This document shows positions 1-7,709 of a stretch of 22,390 bases of DNA, in pieces. The stretch is from contig JBBQTI010000058.1 of the NCBI GenBank assembly GCA_038213435.1, positions 1 to 22,390 on the forward strand. The letters are read 5' to 3'. The notes below the pieces were generated by a model that did no database searches, was not told the origin of the DNA, and saw only the letters and a program-made list of their open reading frames with translations. The stretch is from PALSA-610 sp038213435 (lineage in GTDB: Bacteria; Actinomycetota; Acidimicrobiia; IMCC26256; PALSA-610). How positions within the stretch are numbered: position 1 is the first letter of the stretch; every line of letters starts with the position of its first letter. A program made the position numbers and the translations under genes.

Positions 1-157
1 CGTTCACGAAATCCCTCTGGTCAGTCTCAGCCATGCGGATCCTGTCGGGCTCGCGCACGTACAAGGTTCCATATTCGGTCACGCTCAAGATGAACGCTGA
101 TCGCATCAGTGGCAGCAGCCGTTCGCACTCCGAGTGCGCGCGCGTGCGAGCTGTCAT
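1..157 (-). CDS. Unknown protein, N-terminal part (runs off left edge)
   Basis: An ATG at 157-155 on the minus strand opens a frame that stays free of stops for 52 codons to the window edge. It begins MTARTRAHSECERLL and continues through a segment with ILSVTEYGTLYV. The ATG overlaps the stop of the upstream hydrolase by four bases (ATGA), the usual sign of translational coupling in this genome, so I take it as a real gene in the same operon. I see no signal peptide, membrane segment or recognisable domain in the visible part and do not assign a function. The C-terminus lies outside the window. Confidence 0.5.
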   Translation of the reverse strand, partial: MTARTRAHSECERLLPLMRSAFILSVTEYGTLYVREPDRIRMAETDQRDFVN

Positions 158-1134
158 GTCATCTCCCAGTGTTCGTCAATGAAGCGGCGCACCTCGCGCA
201 CGAGCTCGTCATCCTCGGGCGCTAATCCTAAGAAGCCGCCGTGGGGTGCCGCCTCCAGGACGTGGAGCTCGGCCGGAACTCGGGCGGCGCGCAGTGCGCG
301 ATGCATGCGCACCGTGTTCGAGAGGTACAGATCGCGCGTCCCGCTCGACAGCAGCGTCGGCGGGAAGCCTTTGGTGAAGTCGCCGAACAGGGGCGAGAGG
401 TACGGATTCGCGAGGTCATGGCCCCCGGCGTATAGAAGCCGCTGTGGGGTCCCGCCGCGGAGCATGGTATCGACACCGGCGTTGGTGTGGAACGTGTCGC
501 CGGACTCGGTGAGATCGGCTTCGGGTGTGAGCAGAACCGCGGCCGCGGGCATCGCAAGTCCCTCATCCCGGGCGCGTAGGATCGTCGCGGCGGCGAGGTT
601 GCCGCCGGACGATGTGCCGCCCACGATGATCTCGTCGGGCCGATGGTCGTGCAAAAGCGCGCGGTAGGCGGCGACACAGTCGTCGAGCGGTGTCGGGAAC
701 GGATGATCCGGTGGCATCCGGAAGTCGACCGCCCACATGCGTACTCCCGTGCGCGCGACCGCGTTCACGGCCATCGCGCGGCAACAGGCGCCACCGCCCG
801 TGATGAACCCGCCGCCGTGGATCTCGAGGAACACGCGACGGTCGTCGTCCGGTGTTCCTTGCGGGGTGATGACGTAGACGATGACGCCGTCGAGGTCGAT
901 CTCGGCAATGTCGGCGGCCACACCCGACGCCTGCTCGGCGATCATGGGGAGCACCGCGTCGTCGCGCGCGGCGATTATCGTGCGCCACGCTTCGAGAGCG
1001 TCCAGAGCTGGCAATTCGCGCCGTTCCATCGGGGCCATGGCCAGCACGGACCGTGCTTGGGGGCTCAGATGAGCCGGAACCGGGATGTCACGAGCGGGGA
1101 CGTGCAGCGCCGGCTTGGCGTCGGTTGTGGTCAT
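154..1134 (-). CDS. Alpha/beta hydrolase, hormone-sensitive-lipase-like esterase
   Basis: A 326-residue serine hydrolase of the alpha/beta hydrolase-3 (HSL/bacterial esterase) type, predicted to hydrolyse a carboxylic ester in the cytoplasm. The sequence shows the family's oxyanion motif HGGG at about 106-109, the nucleophile in GTSSG (Ser175), and a plausible Asp268 (GTRDLY) and His298 (APHGG) completing the triad. The length is normal for the family. The ATG at 1134 is preceded by GAGGAG a few bases upstream, which supports this start. It overlaps a second minus-strand gene by ATGA at its 3' end, so the two are probably co-transcribed. The natural substrate cannot be inferred. Family assignment is firm; the role is unknown. 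Confidence 0.9.
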   Translation of the reverse strand: MTTTDAKPALHVPARDIPVPAHLSPQARSVLAMAPMERRELPALDALEAWRTIIAARDDAVLPMIAEQASGVAADIAEIDLDGVIVYVITPQGTPDDDRRVFLEIHGGGFITGGGACCRAMAVNAVARTGVRMWAVDFRMPPDHPFPTPLDDCVAAYRALLHDHRPDEIIVGGTSSGGNLAAATILRARDEGLAMPAAAVLLTPEADLTESGDTFHTNAGVDTMLRGGTPQRLLYAGGHDLANPYLSPLFGDFTKGFPPTLLSSGTRDLYLSNTVRMHRALRAARVPAELHVLEAAPHGGFLGLAPEDDELVREVRRFIDEHWEMT

Positions 1135-1237
1135 CGTCTCCTCGTATCACTTGTGACGTGAGGTCCAGGTATGCGCCGCTGATGTCGGCCAACACACGCC
1201 CCAACAGACGCGACTGGGATAGCGACCGCCTCGCACC

Positions 1238-1879
1238 TCAAGGTTTAGTGACAGGAGGCACGTGGCGTACCGACGCGCCCAGGACCGTGGTGTTCGCAGG
1301 AACGTCGCGCACGACGACGGCGTTCGCGCCGATGCGCGCACCGCGGTGCACGACGACCGGTCCTAGCAGCTTGGCGCCAGTGCCGATCTGTACGTCTCGT
1401 CCGATGATCGGGCCGCGATAGTTCCCCGCGACCAGTCCGATACTCGTCCACGGAGCGATGATGACGCCGCGGTGGATCTCGGTGAAACCGTCGATGACGG
1501 TCTGGCCATGGGCGATGTACACGCCGGGACGAATGACGACGGGATCGCCGATGCTCACCTGGGCGATCATCATCGCGAGCCGGTGAAAGACGCGCGGCAG
1601 CGCGGGGACACCGAGAGCCTGCAAGCGCGCCTTCGCCCGGTAGCAGATCTGCGCGAGAAACGCATCGCTCACGCACATCAATCGCATGACCTGCACCGCG
1701 GCGTCGACCCGACCTCGAAAGCGGAATCGCTCACTGCGGTACGCGAGCGCAATCTTCGCGTCGGCGCGTAGCGCTTCGAGAAAGCGAGGGTGCTGCGCGC
1801 GAACCTCGGCGCGAAGTTGCTTCCTGCCGCGCTCGACCGGAACGGATGGTGCCGAAGCCTTGCTTGGTCGATCGCTCAC
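1238..1879 (-). CDS. Serine acetyltransferase-like hexapeptide-repeat O-acyltransferase
   Basis: About 213 residues from a GTG start at 1879. The N-terminal half is helical (LRAEVRAQHPRFLEALRADA). The C-terminal half is a left-handed beta-helix of hexapeptide repeats (IGDPVVIRPGVYI, TVIDGFTEI, IIGRDVQIGTGAKLLGPV, ARIGANAVVVRDV). Such enzymes move an acetyl group from acetyl-CoA to a hydroxyl, and CysE-type serine acetyltransferases share this layout. Beside glycan-tailoring-type genes, a sugar or other small hydroxyl acceptor is equally possible. The GTG start gives a four-base GTGA overlap with the upstream sulfotransferase-like remnant. An ATG at 1897 and another at 1957 are alternative starts. 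I see no stop or frameshift, so the gene looks functional. Confidence 0.82.
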   Translation of the reverse strand: MSDRPSKASAPSVPVERGRKQLRAEVRAQHPRFLEALRADAKIALAYRSERFRFRGRVDAAVQVMRLMCVSDAFLAQICYRAKARLQALGVPALPRVFHRLAMMIAQVSIGDPVVIRPGVYIAHGQTVIDGFTEIHRGVIIAPWTSIGLVAGNYRGPIIGRDVQIGTGAKLLGPVVVHRGARIGANAVVVRDVPANTTVLGASVRHVPPVTKP

Positions 1880-2073
1880 GGGAGCTGTCCAAGCCATCGG
1901 CGGGCGTTCGCGTAGGCGGCGACGTCGACCATATCGCGCGAGTCGATTCCCTGGCACGGGACTTCGCTGTGGTCTGAGCGCCTGCGAAGTTGAAACGCGA
2001 CCAACGCGCCGGCGGTTTTCATCAGATGGATGAAGAACCGACCGTCGTTCCCATTGTTTCCGAATCCGGACAT
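1876..2073 (-). pseudogene. Truncated sulfotransferase-like N-terminus
   Basis: A 65-residue frame starts at ATG 2073 with a good GGAGG ribosome site at 2082-2086. It contains FFIHLMKTAGALVAFQLRR, resembling the start of sulfotransferases (FIHxxKTgGTS), where the loop holds the PAPS 5'-phosphate. The normal Thr/Ser after the glycine is alanine here. The frame then stops at 1876, whereas such enzymes usually have 200-300 residues. The remaining domain is absent in every frame, because the acetyltransferase begins at once with a GTGA overlap. A deletion that removed most of the enzyme fits best. A short leader-like coding frame that keeps translation of the acetyltransferase is an alternative. 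Sulfotransferase activity is not expected. Confidence 0.6.
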
Positions 2074-2208
2074 GGGTCCTGCCTCCATTCAGACCTTTGT
2101 TCAGACTCGCTCGCTCGACGCGATTCTGTCAACGCGACTGCATCATTCTGCCATCAAGAATCCTACTGGACTCGCTGGAATCCGCGCACGGGGTGCACGA
2201 TCAGCGCC

Positions 2209-2242
2209 GCTACCTGCCGTCTCCGCCGAGCCGGCAGGTAGC
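2209..2242. repeat. Perfect 11-bp inverted repeat, 12-base loop
   Basis: GCTACCTGCCG at 2209-2219 is the exact reverse complement of CGGCAGGTAGC at 2232-2242, separated by 12 bases. No T-run follows on either strand, so an intrinsic terminator is not supported. Its place between divergent genes would suit a regulator-binding site or an RNA hairpin in a 5' leader. Confidence 0.6.
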
Positions 2243-2417
2243 CTGATCGCGGTCGTCAAGGCGCCCGAGGTGTGCAACTGACGAAGGCGCCGGGGACGTC
2301 CTCGAGGCGATCGCCAAGTGCGGTCGTCAAGTACGCCCGCAACTCGATCAGGTTGGATCGTCCGTCGGCGCGGTACTGCGAGATCTGAGAAGGAAGCGTC
2401 ACAAATATCTAGCGATG

Positions 2418-2431
2418 GTGTGTGTGTGTGT
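2418..2431. repeat. (GT)7 dinucleotide run
   Basis: Seven consecutive GT units lie in the intergenic region about 140 bases upstream of the next gene. Such runs can change length by slippage. No gene reads through it, so phase variation of a coding frame is not indicated. Confidence 0.5.
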
Positions 2432-2573
2432 GAACTCTCTCTAACTTTTGGCGCGCTACCACCCCTGACACCCCCGTGCATCGCGCATGACAGTGCGGCA
2501 TCCTGCCTGCGAACCGGCGATTTCGCACATCGCGTGCGCTAGACTGCTTTGCAAGCATCCTCTCGAGTTGCCG

Positions 2574-4214
2574 ATGACCTCCGAGCTCGTCACCGACCAA
2601 GATGTCGTTCCTCCCGTGCGCGCACGCGCGCGCGCGTTGTCACTCGACTCCGCGCGAGCTGCCGCGATCGTGTTCGTCGTCGTCGAAGTCGTGGGCTTCA
2701 TCATCTATTTCCTGGCGGCTCGCAAGATTTGGTTCTTCCGCGACGACTGGGACTTCCTCGCCGGCCGCAGCTTCAACATCGGGGATCTCCTGCGCCCGCA
2801 CGGGGGCCACTTGGTCGCGCTGCCGCTGGCCGTGTTCCGGGGCCTGTACTTCCTCGTCGGCCTACGCAGCTATCTGCCATATCAGATCCTCACAATCGGC
2901 TTGCACCTGACCGCGGCTGCCTTGTTGCGCGTGATCATGCGAAGGTCCGGAGTCAACCCGTGGATCGCGACGGTCGTGGCCTCGGCGTTCGTCCTCTTCG
3001 GAACCGCGAGTCAAGACATCTTGTGGGCGTTCCAAATCGCGTTCACGGGCCCGCTCGTGCTCGGGCTGGTACAGCTGCTCCTTGCCGACCATGACGGCGC
3101 CATCGACCGCCGCGATTGGATCGGCATCATCGCGGGAGCAGCGGCGCTCATGTGCTCGGGCGTTGCGGTGACGATGGTCGGCGTGGTCGGTCTTGCCACG
3201 CTCGTAAAGCGCGGGTGGCGACCGGCCCTGTTCCACACGGCGCCGGTGGGGGTGTTGTACGCGGCCTGGTGGCTCCACTATGCCCGCAACCAGGGAAAAA
3301 CCGTCACCGACGTGTCGGTGCTCACGGACTGGGTTCGCACGGGTATCTCGGGAGCCTTCGACGCCCTCGGTCAGGTGCACTTCGTCGGCTGGGCCATTGC
3401 GATCATGTTGGCGACCGGGCTCGTACTCGGGTGGCGGAGATGGGACAGGACCGAACGACGACGCATGGGCGCGCTGCCTGGAGCGATGCTCGTCGGCGCG
3501 TTCGCGTTCATGTTGATCAGTGGTGTCAATCGTGCGTGGATAGGAACGCAGTTCGCCTCGTCGAGCCGCTACCTGCACATCGCAGTCGCGTTGCTCCTCC
3601 CCGCGCTCGCCGTCGCCGCTGACGCGCTGGTTCGGCGGTGGCGCGGGTTCGTGCCCATCGTCCTCGCACTGTTCCTCATCGGGATACCAGGCAACATCGC
3701 GACCATCGACGACAACTTCTTGAACTCGACCTATTTCACGAATTACCAGCAGATGGTGCGTTCGCTCCCGCGCATGGCCCTCGCCGGCCGAGTGCCCACC
3801 GACGTGCGACCAGATCTTGTCAACGGTCCGTGGATCACCGTCGGCTGGTTGCTGGAGGGCGCGCGTTCGGGCCGGATCCCGGCACCTCGTGCTCCGACGA
3901 CGAGCGAGCGAGCAACCAATCGGCTCCGGTTGTCGCTCGATCAGCTCGACGAGGGTTCAGGGTCGCAGTGCGCGGCGCTTCGTGAGCCCATCGTCCGTCA
4001 CCTCGAGTTGAATGGGTCGATCGTCGTTCGGGGGACGGTTCAGGTACAGCTCGTCGACGACACTACGGGGAAGCCCTCGCGTCCCATCACTATGGGGGTC
4101 TCGTTTCTTTCGGGCGCCGGCCAGCACACGCTCAAAGACGTTGCGGGACCGCTCACGGTTCAGTTCACCTCGTCCGGCGCGGGGCAGTCGATGGTGTGCG
4201 AGAGTTCGCGGTAG
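2574..4214 (+). CDS. Polytopic membrane protein, GT-C glycosyltransferase-like
   Basis: About 546 residues from ATG 2574 (MTSELVTDQD). An upstream in-frame ATG at 2487 would add 29 residues without membrane character. The protein has a hydrophobic segment near residues 20-45. A loop containing FFRDDWDFLAG and HGGHLVALP follows, then several hydrophobic spans and a soluble C-terminal part of roughly 130 residues. An acidic pair just after the first membrane span is the arrangement seen in GT-C glycosyltransferases (PMT/ArnT-like), which transfer sugars from lipid carriers on the outer face. By that analogy this could be a glycan-building enzyme, but no specific family is certain. It is followed ten bases later by a methyltransferase gene, suggesting a shared transcript. 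Confidence 0.72.
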   Translation: MTSELVTDQDVVPPVRARARALSLDSARAAAIVFVVVEVVGFIIYFLAARKIWFFRDDWDFLAGRSFNIGDLLRPHGGHLVALPLAVFRGLYFLVGLRSYLPYQILTIGLHLTAAALLRVIMRRSGVNPWIATVVASAFVLFGTASQDILWAFQIAFTGPLVLGLVQLLLADHDGAIDRRDWIGIIAGAAALMCSGVAVTMVGVVGLATLVKRGWRPALFHTAPVGVLYAAWWLHYARNQGKTVTDVSVLTDWVRTGISGAFDALGQVHFVGWAIAIMLATGLVLGWRRWDRTERRRMGALPGAMLVGAFAFMLISGVNRAWIGTQFASSSRYLHIAVALLLPALAVAADALVRRWRGFVPIVLALFLIGIPGNIATIDDNFLNSTYFTNYQQMVRSLPRMALAGRVPTDVRPDLVNGPWITVGWLLEGARSGRIPAPRAPTTSERATNRLRLSLDQLDEGSGSQCAALREPIVRHLELNGSIVVRGTVQVQLVDDTTGKPSRPITMGVSFLSGAGQHTLKDVAGPLTVQFTSSGAGQSMVCESSR

Positions 4215-4217
4215 ATT
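4212..4217 (+). promoter_or_regulatory. Candidate -10 element for leaderless methyltransferase transcript
   Basis: TAGATT (TAnnnT) lies seven bases before the GTG start at 4225, the spacing expected when transcription starts at the start codon. Its first three bases are the stop codon of the preceding gene. There is no clear -35 and no Shine-Dalgarno sequence. Confidence 0.35.
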
Positions 4218-4224
4218 CGATCCG

Positions 4225-5106
4225 GTGAGTGCCGACCGGGTGCGAGAGGACAAAGCCGGGTTCGCATCGTCGCCGGGAGGCGATCCCGATGAGATCGCGC
4301 GGCTGCGCCGTCGCTACATCGACCTGATGGAGGGCGCGCTCACGCATCTGATCTACCGCCCGCTCGACGTCCGTTGGGATGAGAATCCGGCCCCCGACGA
4401 TTACGGCGGCAGTGACGAGCTCCGCGAGGCGGCCGCGAAGGAGTTCGCGCGCGAAGACTTCGATTGGGCGAACGTGCGCGCGGACGGCCGCGACTGGCCC
4501 CAATACGCGCAGACGATGGTGGGCCTGAAGCGTCTCGCAAACGTCCGGAACTGTGTCGAGCGCGTCATCGCCGACGGAGTCCCCGGCGACCTGATCGAGA
4601 CAGGTGTGTGGCGGGGCGGCGTTGTCATCCTCATGCGCGCGATTCTCGACGCATACGACGACCACGAACGGATGGTCTTCGCGGCCGACTCCTTCCGCGG
4701 TGTCCCGCCGCCGAACGTCGGCACGTACCCGCCGGACACCGGGAGTCAGCTCCACACTGCGAAGGCCCTCGCCGTGCCTCGTGCCGAAGTCGAGAGGAAC
4801 TTCGACCTCTACGGCCTGCTCGACGATCAGGTCGAGTTCCTCGAAGGATGGTTCAAGGACTCGCTCCCGGGCGTCAAGGGACGAACCTGGGCGGTGGTGC
4901 GTCTCGACGGCGACCTGTACGAGTCGACGATGGATGCGCTCACCAATCTGTACGACGGCTTGTCGGTCGGCGGCTTCCTGATCATCGACGATTACGGGCA
5001 CGATCCGTGCCGCCAAGCGGTCGAGGAGTTCCGCGACGCGCACGGTATCGCCGAGCCCATCGAATCCATCGACTGGTTGGGCGCGTACTGGCGGCGCGCG
5101 CACTGA
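4225..5106 (+). CDS. TylF/MycF-family SAM-dependent O-methyltransferase
   Basis: About 293 residues from GTG 4225. The frame is open further upstream, but that part lies inside the preceding gene. It matches the TylF (macrocin O-methyltransferase) family, which methylates sugar hydroxyls in macrolides, aminocoumarins and surface glycans using S-adenosylmethionine and a divalent metal. Visible motifs are ETGVWRGG (125-132, SAM pocket), DSFRGVPPP (155-163), RLDGDLYEST (227-236) and LIIDDYGHD (252-260, metal-binding aspartates). The length is close to the family norm. No polyketide or antibiotic genes lie nearby. With a GT-C-like protein just upstream, the acceptor is more likely a glycan or glycolipid sugar, which is an inference. 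Confidence 0.9.
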   Translation: MSADRVREDKAGFASSPGGDPDEIARLRRRYIDLMEGALTHLIYRPLDVRWDENPAPDDYGGSDELREAAAKEFAREDFDWANVRADGRDWPQYAQTMVGLKRLANVRNCVERVIADGVPGDLIETGVWRGGVVILMRAILDAYDDHERMVFAADSFRGVPPPNVGTYPPDTGSQLHTAKALAVPRAEVERNFDLYGLLDDQVEFLEGWFKDSLPGVKGRTWAVVRLDGDLYESTMDALTNLYDGLSVGGFLIIDDYGHDPCRQAVEEFRDAHGIAEPIESIDWLGAYWRRAH

Positions 5107-5293
5107 GCCTCGCGTTGTTCGCCTCTGCGGCACGACCGACTCCTGTCGTATGACGACAACCCACTACGCTGGATGCCCGTACGATGCGCGCACGTCGTTT
5201 GCGACGACGACCCGCCCGCTCGACACGTGACGATCCGGCAGGCGGATGCGCGAAAGAGCGGCGCAACAGCAGTTGACGACAGGCGAACGCCGA

Positions 5294-6838
5294 ATGGGCT
5301 CTGAGAATCCGCGTGGCGCTCGCAGTCGGGGCCGCTGGATCTTGCTTGCCGTGCTCGTCGCCGCTGCGGTTGCTTCGGCCGGGTTGGTGACGTGGAGGGC
5401 AAGGGCCCGAGGCTCTGGCGCCGTTCCCACCGGCTGGGTCGTGCAAGAGAACTTGCGCCCCGGCACGTCCGCGTGGCGAATCCCCAGCGCGTCGTATGGC
5501 GGCGTCGAAGGATACATGAACCGCGTCAGCGCCCGCGTGGGCGATGCCATCTCGTTGTATGTGTCGACGTCGGCTCCGGCGTTTCATGTCGAGGCCTATC
5601 GCGTGGGCTGGTACCAGGGGCTCGGCGGCCGCCTCGTATGGCGATCCTCGGACGTGCCCGGCAAGCAACAGCCGGCGGCGACGATCACGGCGGCGACTCG
5701 CACCGTGAGCGCGCCGTGGGAACCTTCGATGCGCGTCAAGGTCTCGACGGACTGGGTTCCAGGTGACTACTTGTTGAAGTTGGTGTCAGGACGTGGTCAG
5801 TCATGGGTGCCCTTGACGGTCCGCGACGATTCGAGCAAGGCGCCAGTACTCGTGATGAACGCCGTCACGACGTGGCAGGCGTACAACGACTGGGGTGGTC
5901 ACAGCTTGTATTTCGGTCCGAACAACGACGCCGGCCGGCGGTCGACCGTCGTGTCGTTCGACCGGCCCTACAACTGGGCTGTCAGAACCGATATCGATCC
6001 CGCAGGGTACGACGTCTGTTGTGGTTTCGTGGCGACCGAGCTCGGATATGTCACCTTGCTCGAGCGTCTGGGTCTCGACGTCGCGTACACCACCGACGTC
6101 GACGTGCAAGAGCATCCCGAGCAGTTGCGCAGGCACAAGGTGGTCGTATCGCTCGGCCACGACGAGTATTGGTCCGTGCAAAAGCGCGACGCGGTGGAGG
6201 CCGCGCGTGACCACGGAGTCAATCTGATGTTCCTCGGTCCGAACGCGGTGTACTGGAGGGTCCGGCTCGAGCCGTCGAGGCTCGGCCCCAATCGTCTCGA
6301 GGTCAACTACCGCAAGGCGCGCGACGACCCCTTCTTCGGGAAGAACGACGCACAAGTGACGACGTTGTGGCGTTCACCGCCTCGGCCGCGCCCCGAGAGC
6401 ACGCTCACCGGTGTGATGTTCTCCTGCATCGGAGCGAAGAACGACGGGGTCGTTTCCGACGCGTCATCCTGGGTGTTTGCGGGGACCGGCCTCAAGAACG
6501 GGAGCCACGTCCGGGATCTCGTCAAACGCGAGGCCGACCGCGTCGACACTCACTTTGCGACACCGAGCAACATCGAGACCCTGTTGCATTCTCCCGTGTC
6601 GTGTGTCGGCCTTGGCGGAACGCGGTTCGGGCTCTTCTCCGACACGACGTACTACACCGCACCGAGCGGTGCGGGGGTGTTCGCGACCGGGGCTGCGTGG
6701 CAATGCAAGGTCTTCGACGGATGCCTCAGCGGGCGCCGCGGCACCGACCCCGTCGTGCGGCGGATGATCGAAAATGTCGTTCGCGCGTTCGCGCCCGGGC
6801 CGGCCGGCAAGACCCACCCGTCCCGCGCGACAGCGTGA
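5294..6838 (+). CDS. Membrane-anchored N,N-dimethylformamidase large-subunit-like protein
   Basis: About 514 residues from ATG 5294; an in-frame ATG at 5246 would add 16. A basic N-terminus and one hydrophobic span (about 13-33) suggest a signal anchor with the rest outside. The body resembles the C-terminal domain of the N,N-dimethylformamidase large subunit: WQAYNDWGG (about 194-202), LLERLGLDVAYTTD, SLGHDEYWS (His289, Glu291), GPNAVYWRV. The Paracoccus enzyme is reported to use an iron centre with tyrosine and glutamate ligands. Glu291 and one or two of the conserved tyrosines are candidates here. No small-subunit gene is adjacent. Amidase activity on formamides is not established for such anchored homologues, which often sit beside polysaccharide genes, so I call fold family only. 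Confidence 0.8.
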   Translation: MGSENPRGARSRGRWILLAVLVAAAVASAGLVTWRARARGSGAVPTGWVVQENLRPGTSAWRIPSASYGGVEGYMNRVSARVGDAISLYVSTSAPAFHVEAYRVGWYQGLGGRLVWRSSDVPGKQQPAATITAATRTVSAPWEPSMRVKVSTDWVPGDYLLKLVSGRGQSWVPLTVRDDSSKAPVLVMNAVTTWQAYNDWGGHSLYFGPNNDAGRRSTVVSFDRPYNWAVRTDIDPAGYDVCCGFVATELGYVTLLERLGLDVAYTTDVDVQEHPEQLRRHKVVVSLGHDEYWSVQKRDAVEAARDHGVNLMFLGPNAVYWRVRLEPSRLGPNRLEVNYRKARDDPFFGKNDAQVTTLWRSPPRPRPESTLTGVMFSCIGAKNDGVVSDASSWVFAGTGLKNGSHVRDLVKREADRVDTHFATPSNIETLLHSPVSCVGLGGTRFGLFSDTTYYTAPSGAGVFATGAAWQCKVFDGCLSGRRGTDPVVRRMIENVVRAFAPGPAGKTHPSRATA

Positions 6839-6891
6839 ACAACGTGATCGCGTGCCCTGATGTAAACGGTCACCGCCACGCGAGGCGAATG

Positions 6892-6897
6892 TAGGAT
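6892..6897 (+). promoter_or_regulatory. Candidate -10 element for leaderless methyltransferase transcript
   Basis: TAGGAT ends six bases before the ATG at 6904, so transcription would begin at or next to the A of the start codon. No Shine-Dalgarno sequence is present between them. I see no strong -35 element. Confidence 0.4.
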
Positions 6898-6903
6898 CAG
6901 TCG

Positions 6904-7656
6904 ATGCCGTCGCTCGAGGAGGAACTCAAGGGCGCTCCGTGGATCTATCCTTGGAGACTTCGCGACGGCATCGAGGTGCGGGTCGCGAACGCGGAACTTC
7001 CGAGCATTCACCGCACGCGCGCCGAACTGATCGAACCACGCGTTCGCGCTGCTCTTGCAGCGGCCGGTCCGGACGCGACCGCACTCGATCTTGCCTGCAA
7101 TGAGGGCTGGTTCTCGCACCGCCTTCTGGAATGGGGAGCTTCCCACGTCGTAGCACTGGACGTCCGTGAGAAGAACCTCCAACGGGCTGCGTTCATGCGA
7201 GATCACTTCGACATCTCGCCCGACGCGCTCGACCTGCGCCGCGCCGACGTCTTCGAGATAGGGCCGGCGGAGCTCGGAACGTTCGACGTCGTGCTCGTTC
7301 TCGGGTTGATCTACCACGTCGAGAACCCGATGGGCGTGCTCCGGCTCGCGCGTGCCTGCACCAATGGCCTCTGTGTCATCGAGTCACAGCTCACCCGTCA
7401 GACACAACCGATCGTGCACGGGTTGGGTCAGACCGGTCAGCTCCACGAGTCGGAGGGCAGCTTCGCCATCCAACTGGAACGAGGCGACAACACGCTTGCT
7501 TCTACGGGACGCGTGATCAGCCTCATTCCGAACCGCACGGCGCTCGCACAGATGGTGCGGGTCGCCGGCTTCGACGTCGTAGAGTTCGCGACTCCGGGCA
7601 CCGACCACAACCCGCAATACGTCGGCGGGGACCGCGCTCTGCTGTTCGCGTCGTGA
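6904..7656 (+). CDS. Class I SAM-dependent methyltransferase
   Basis: A 250-residue protein from ATG 6904. It has a Rossmann-fold methyltransferase core: motif I ALDLACNEGWFSHRLLEWG (about 60-78), the acidic end of strand 2 in VVALDVRE (Asp86), motif II/III around DLRRADVFEI, and FDVVLVLGLIYHVENP. The region resembles the core of tRNA U34 (CmoB-like, DUF1698) and Methyltransf_23 enzymes. The usual CmoB flanks are not evident, so a small-molecule or sugar substrate is as likely as tRNA. It stands 65 bases after the dimethylformamidase-like gene and 53 bases before the membrane protein, all on one strand. No signal peptide or membrane span is visible. The fold is certain; the substrate is not. 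Confidence 0.85.
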   Translation: MPSLEEELKGAPWIYPWRLRDGIEVRVANAELPSIHRTRAELIEPRVRAALAAAGPDATALDLACNEGWFSHRLLEWGASHVVALDVREKNLQRAAFMRDHFDISPDALDLRRADVFEIGPAELGTFDVVLVLGLIYHVENPMGVLRLARACTNGLCVIESQLTRQTQPIVHGLGQTGQLHESEGSFAIQLERGDNTLASTGRVISLIPNRTALAQMVRVAGFDVVEFATPGTDHNPQYVGGDRALLFAS

Positions 7657-7709
7657 CGACGTCTCGCTGACCATCGACCGTGGCTGTTCGTGTGCTAGAT
7701 ATTTCGTAG

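Larger units (their letters stand above)
2074..2573. other. 500-bp gene-free region between divergent genes
   Basis: This stretch separates the minus-strand acetyltransferase unit from the plus-strand membrane-protein unit. Short open frames exist on both strands but have no recognisable protein motif. It holds an 11-bp perfect hairpin, a GT dinucleotide run, and a possible weak -10 (TAGACT, 2540-2545) about 30 bases before the downstream ATG. Promoters for both divergent units presumably lie here. Confidence 0.5.

Noticed and set aside
2209..2242. Intrinsic transcription terminator
   Set aside because: The stem is perfect, but no T-run follows on either strand, and it lies between divergent rather than convergent genes.
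2143..2481. 112-codon minus-strand frame in the intergenic region
   Set aside because: It passes through the GT run and the hairpin, has a low-complexity product and no convincing start signal.
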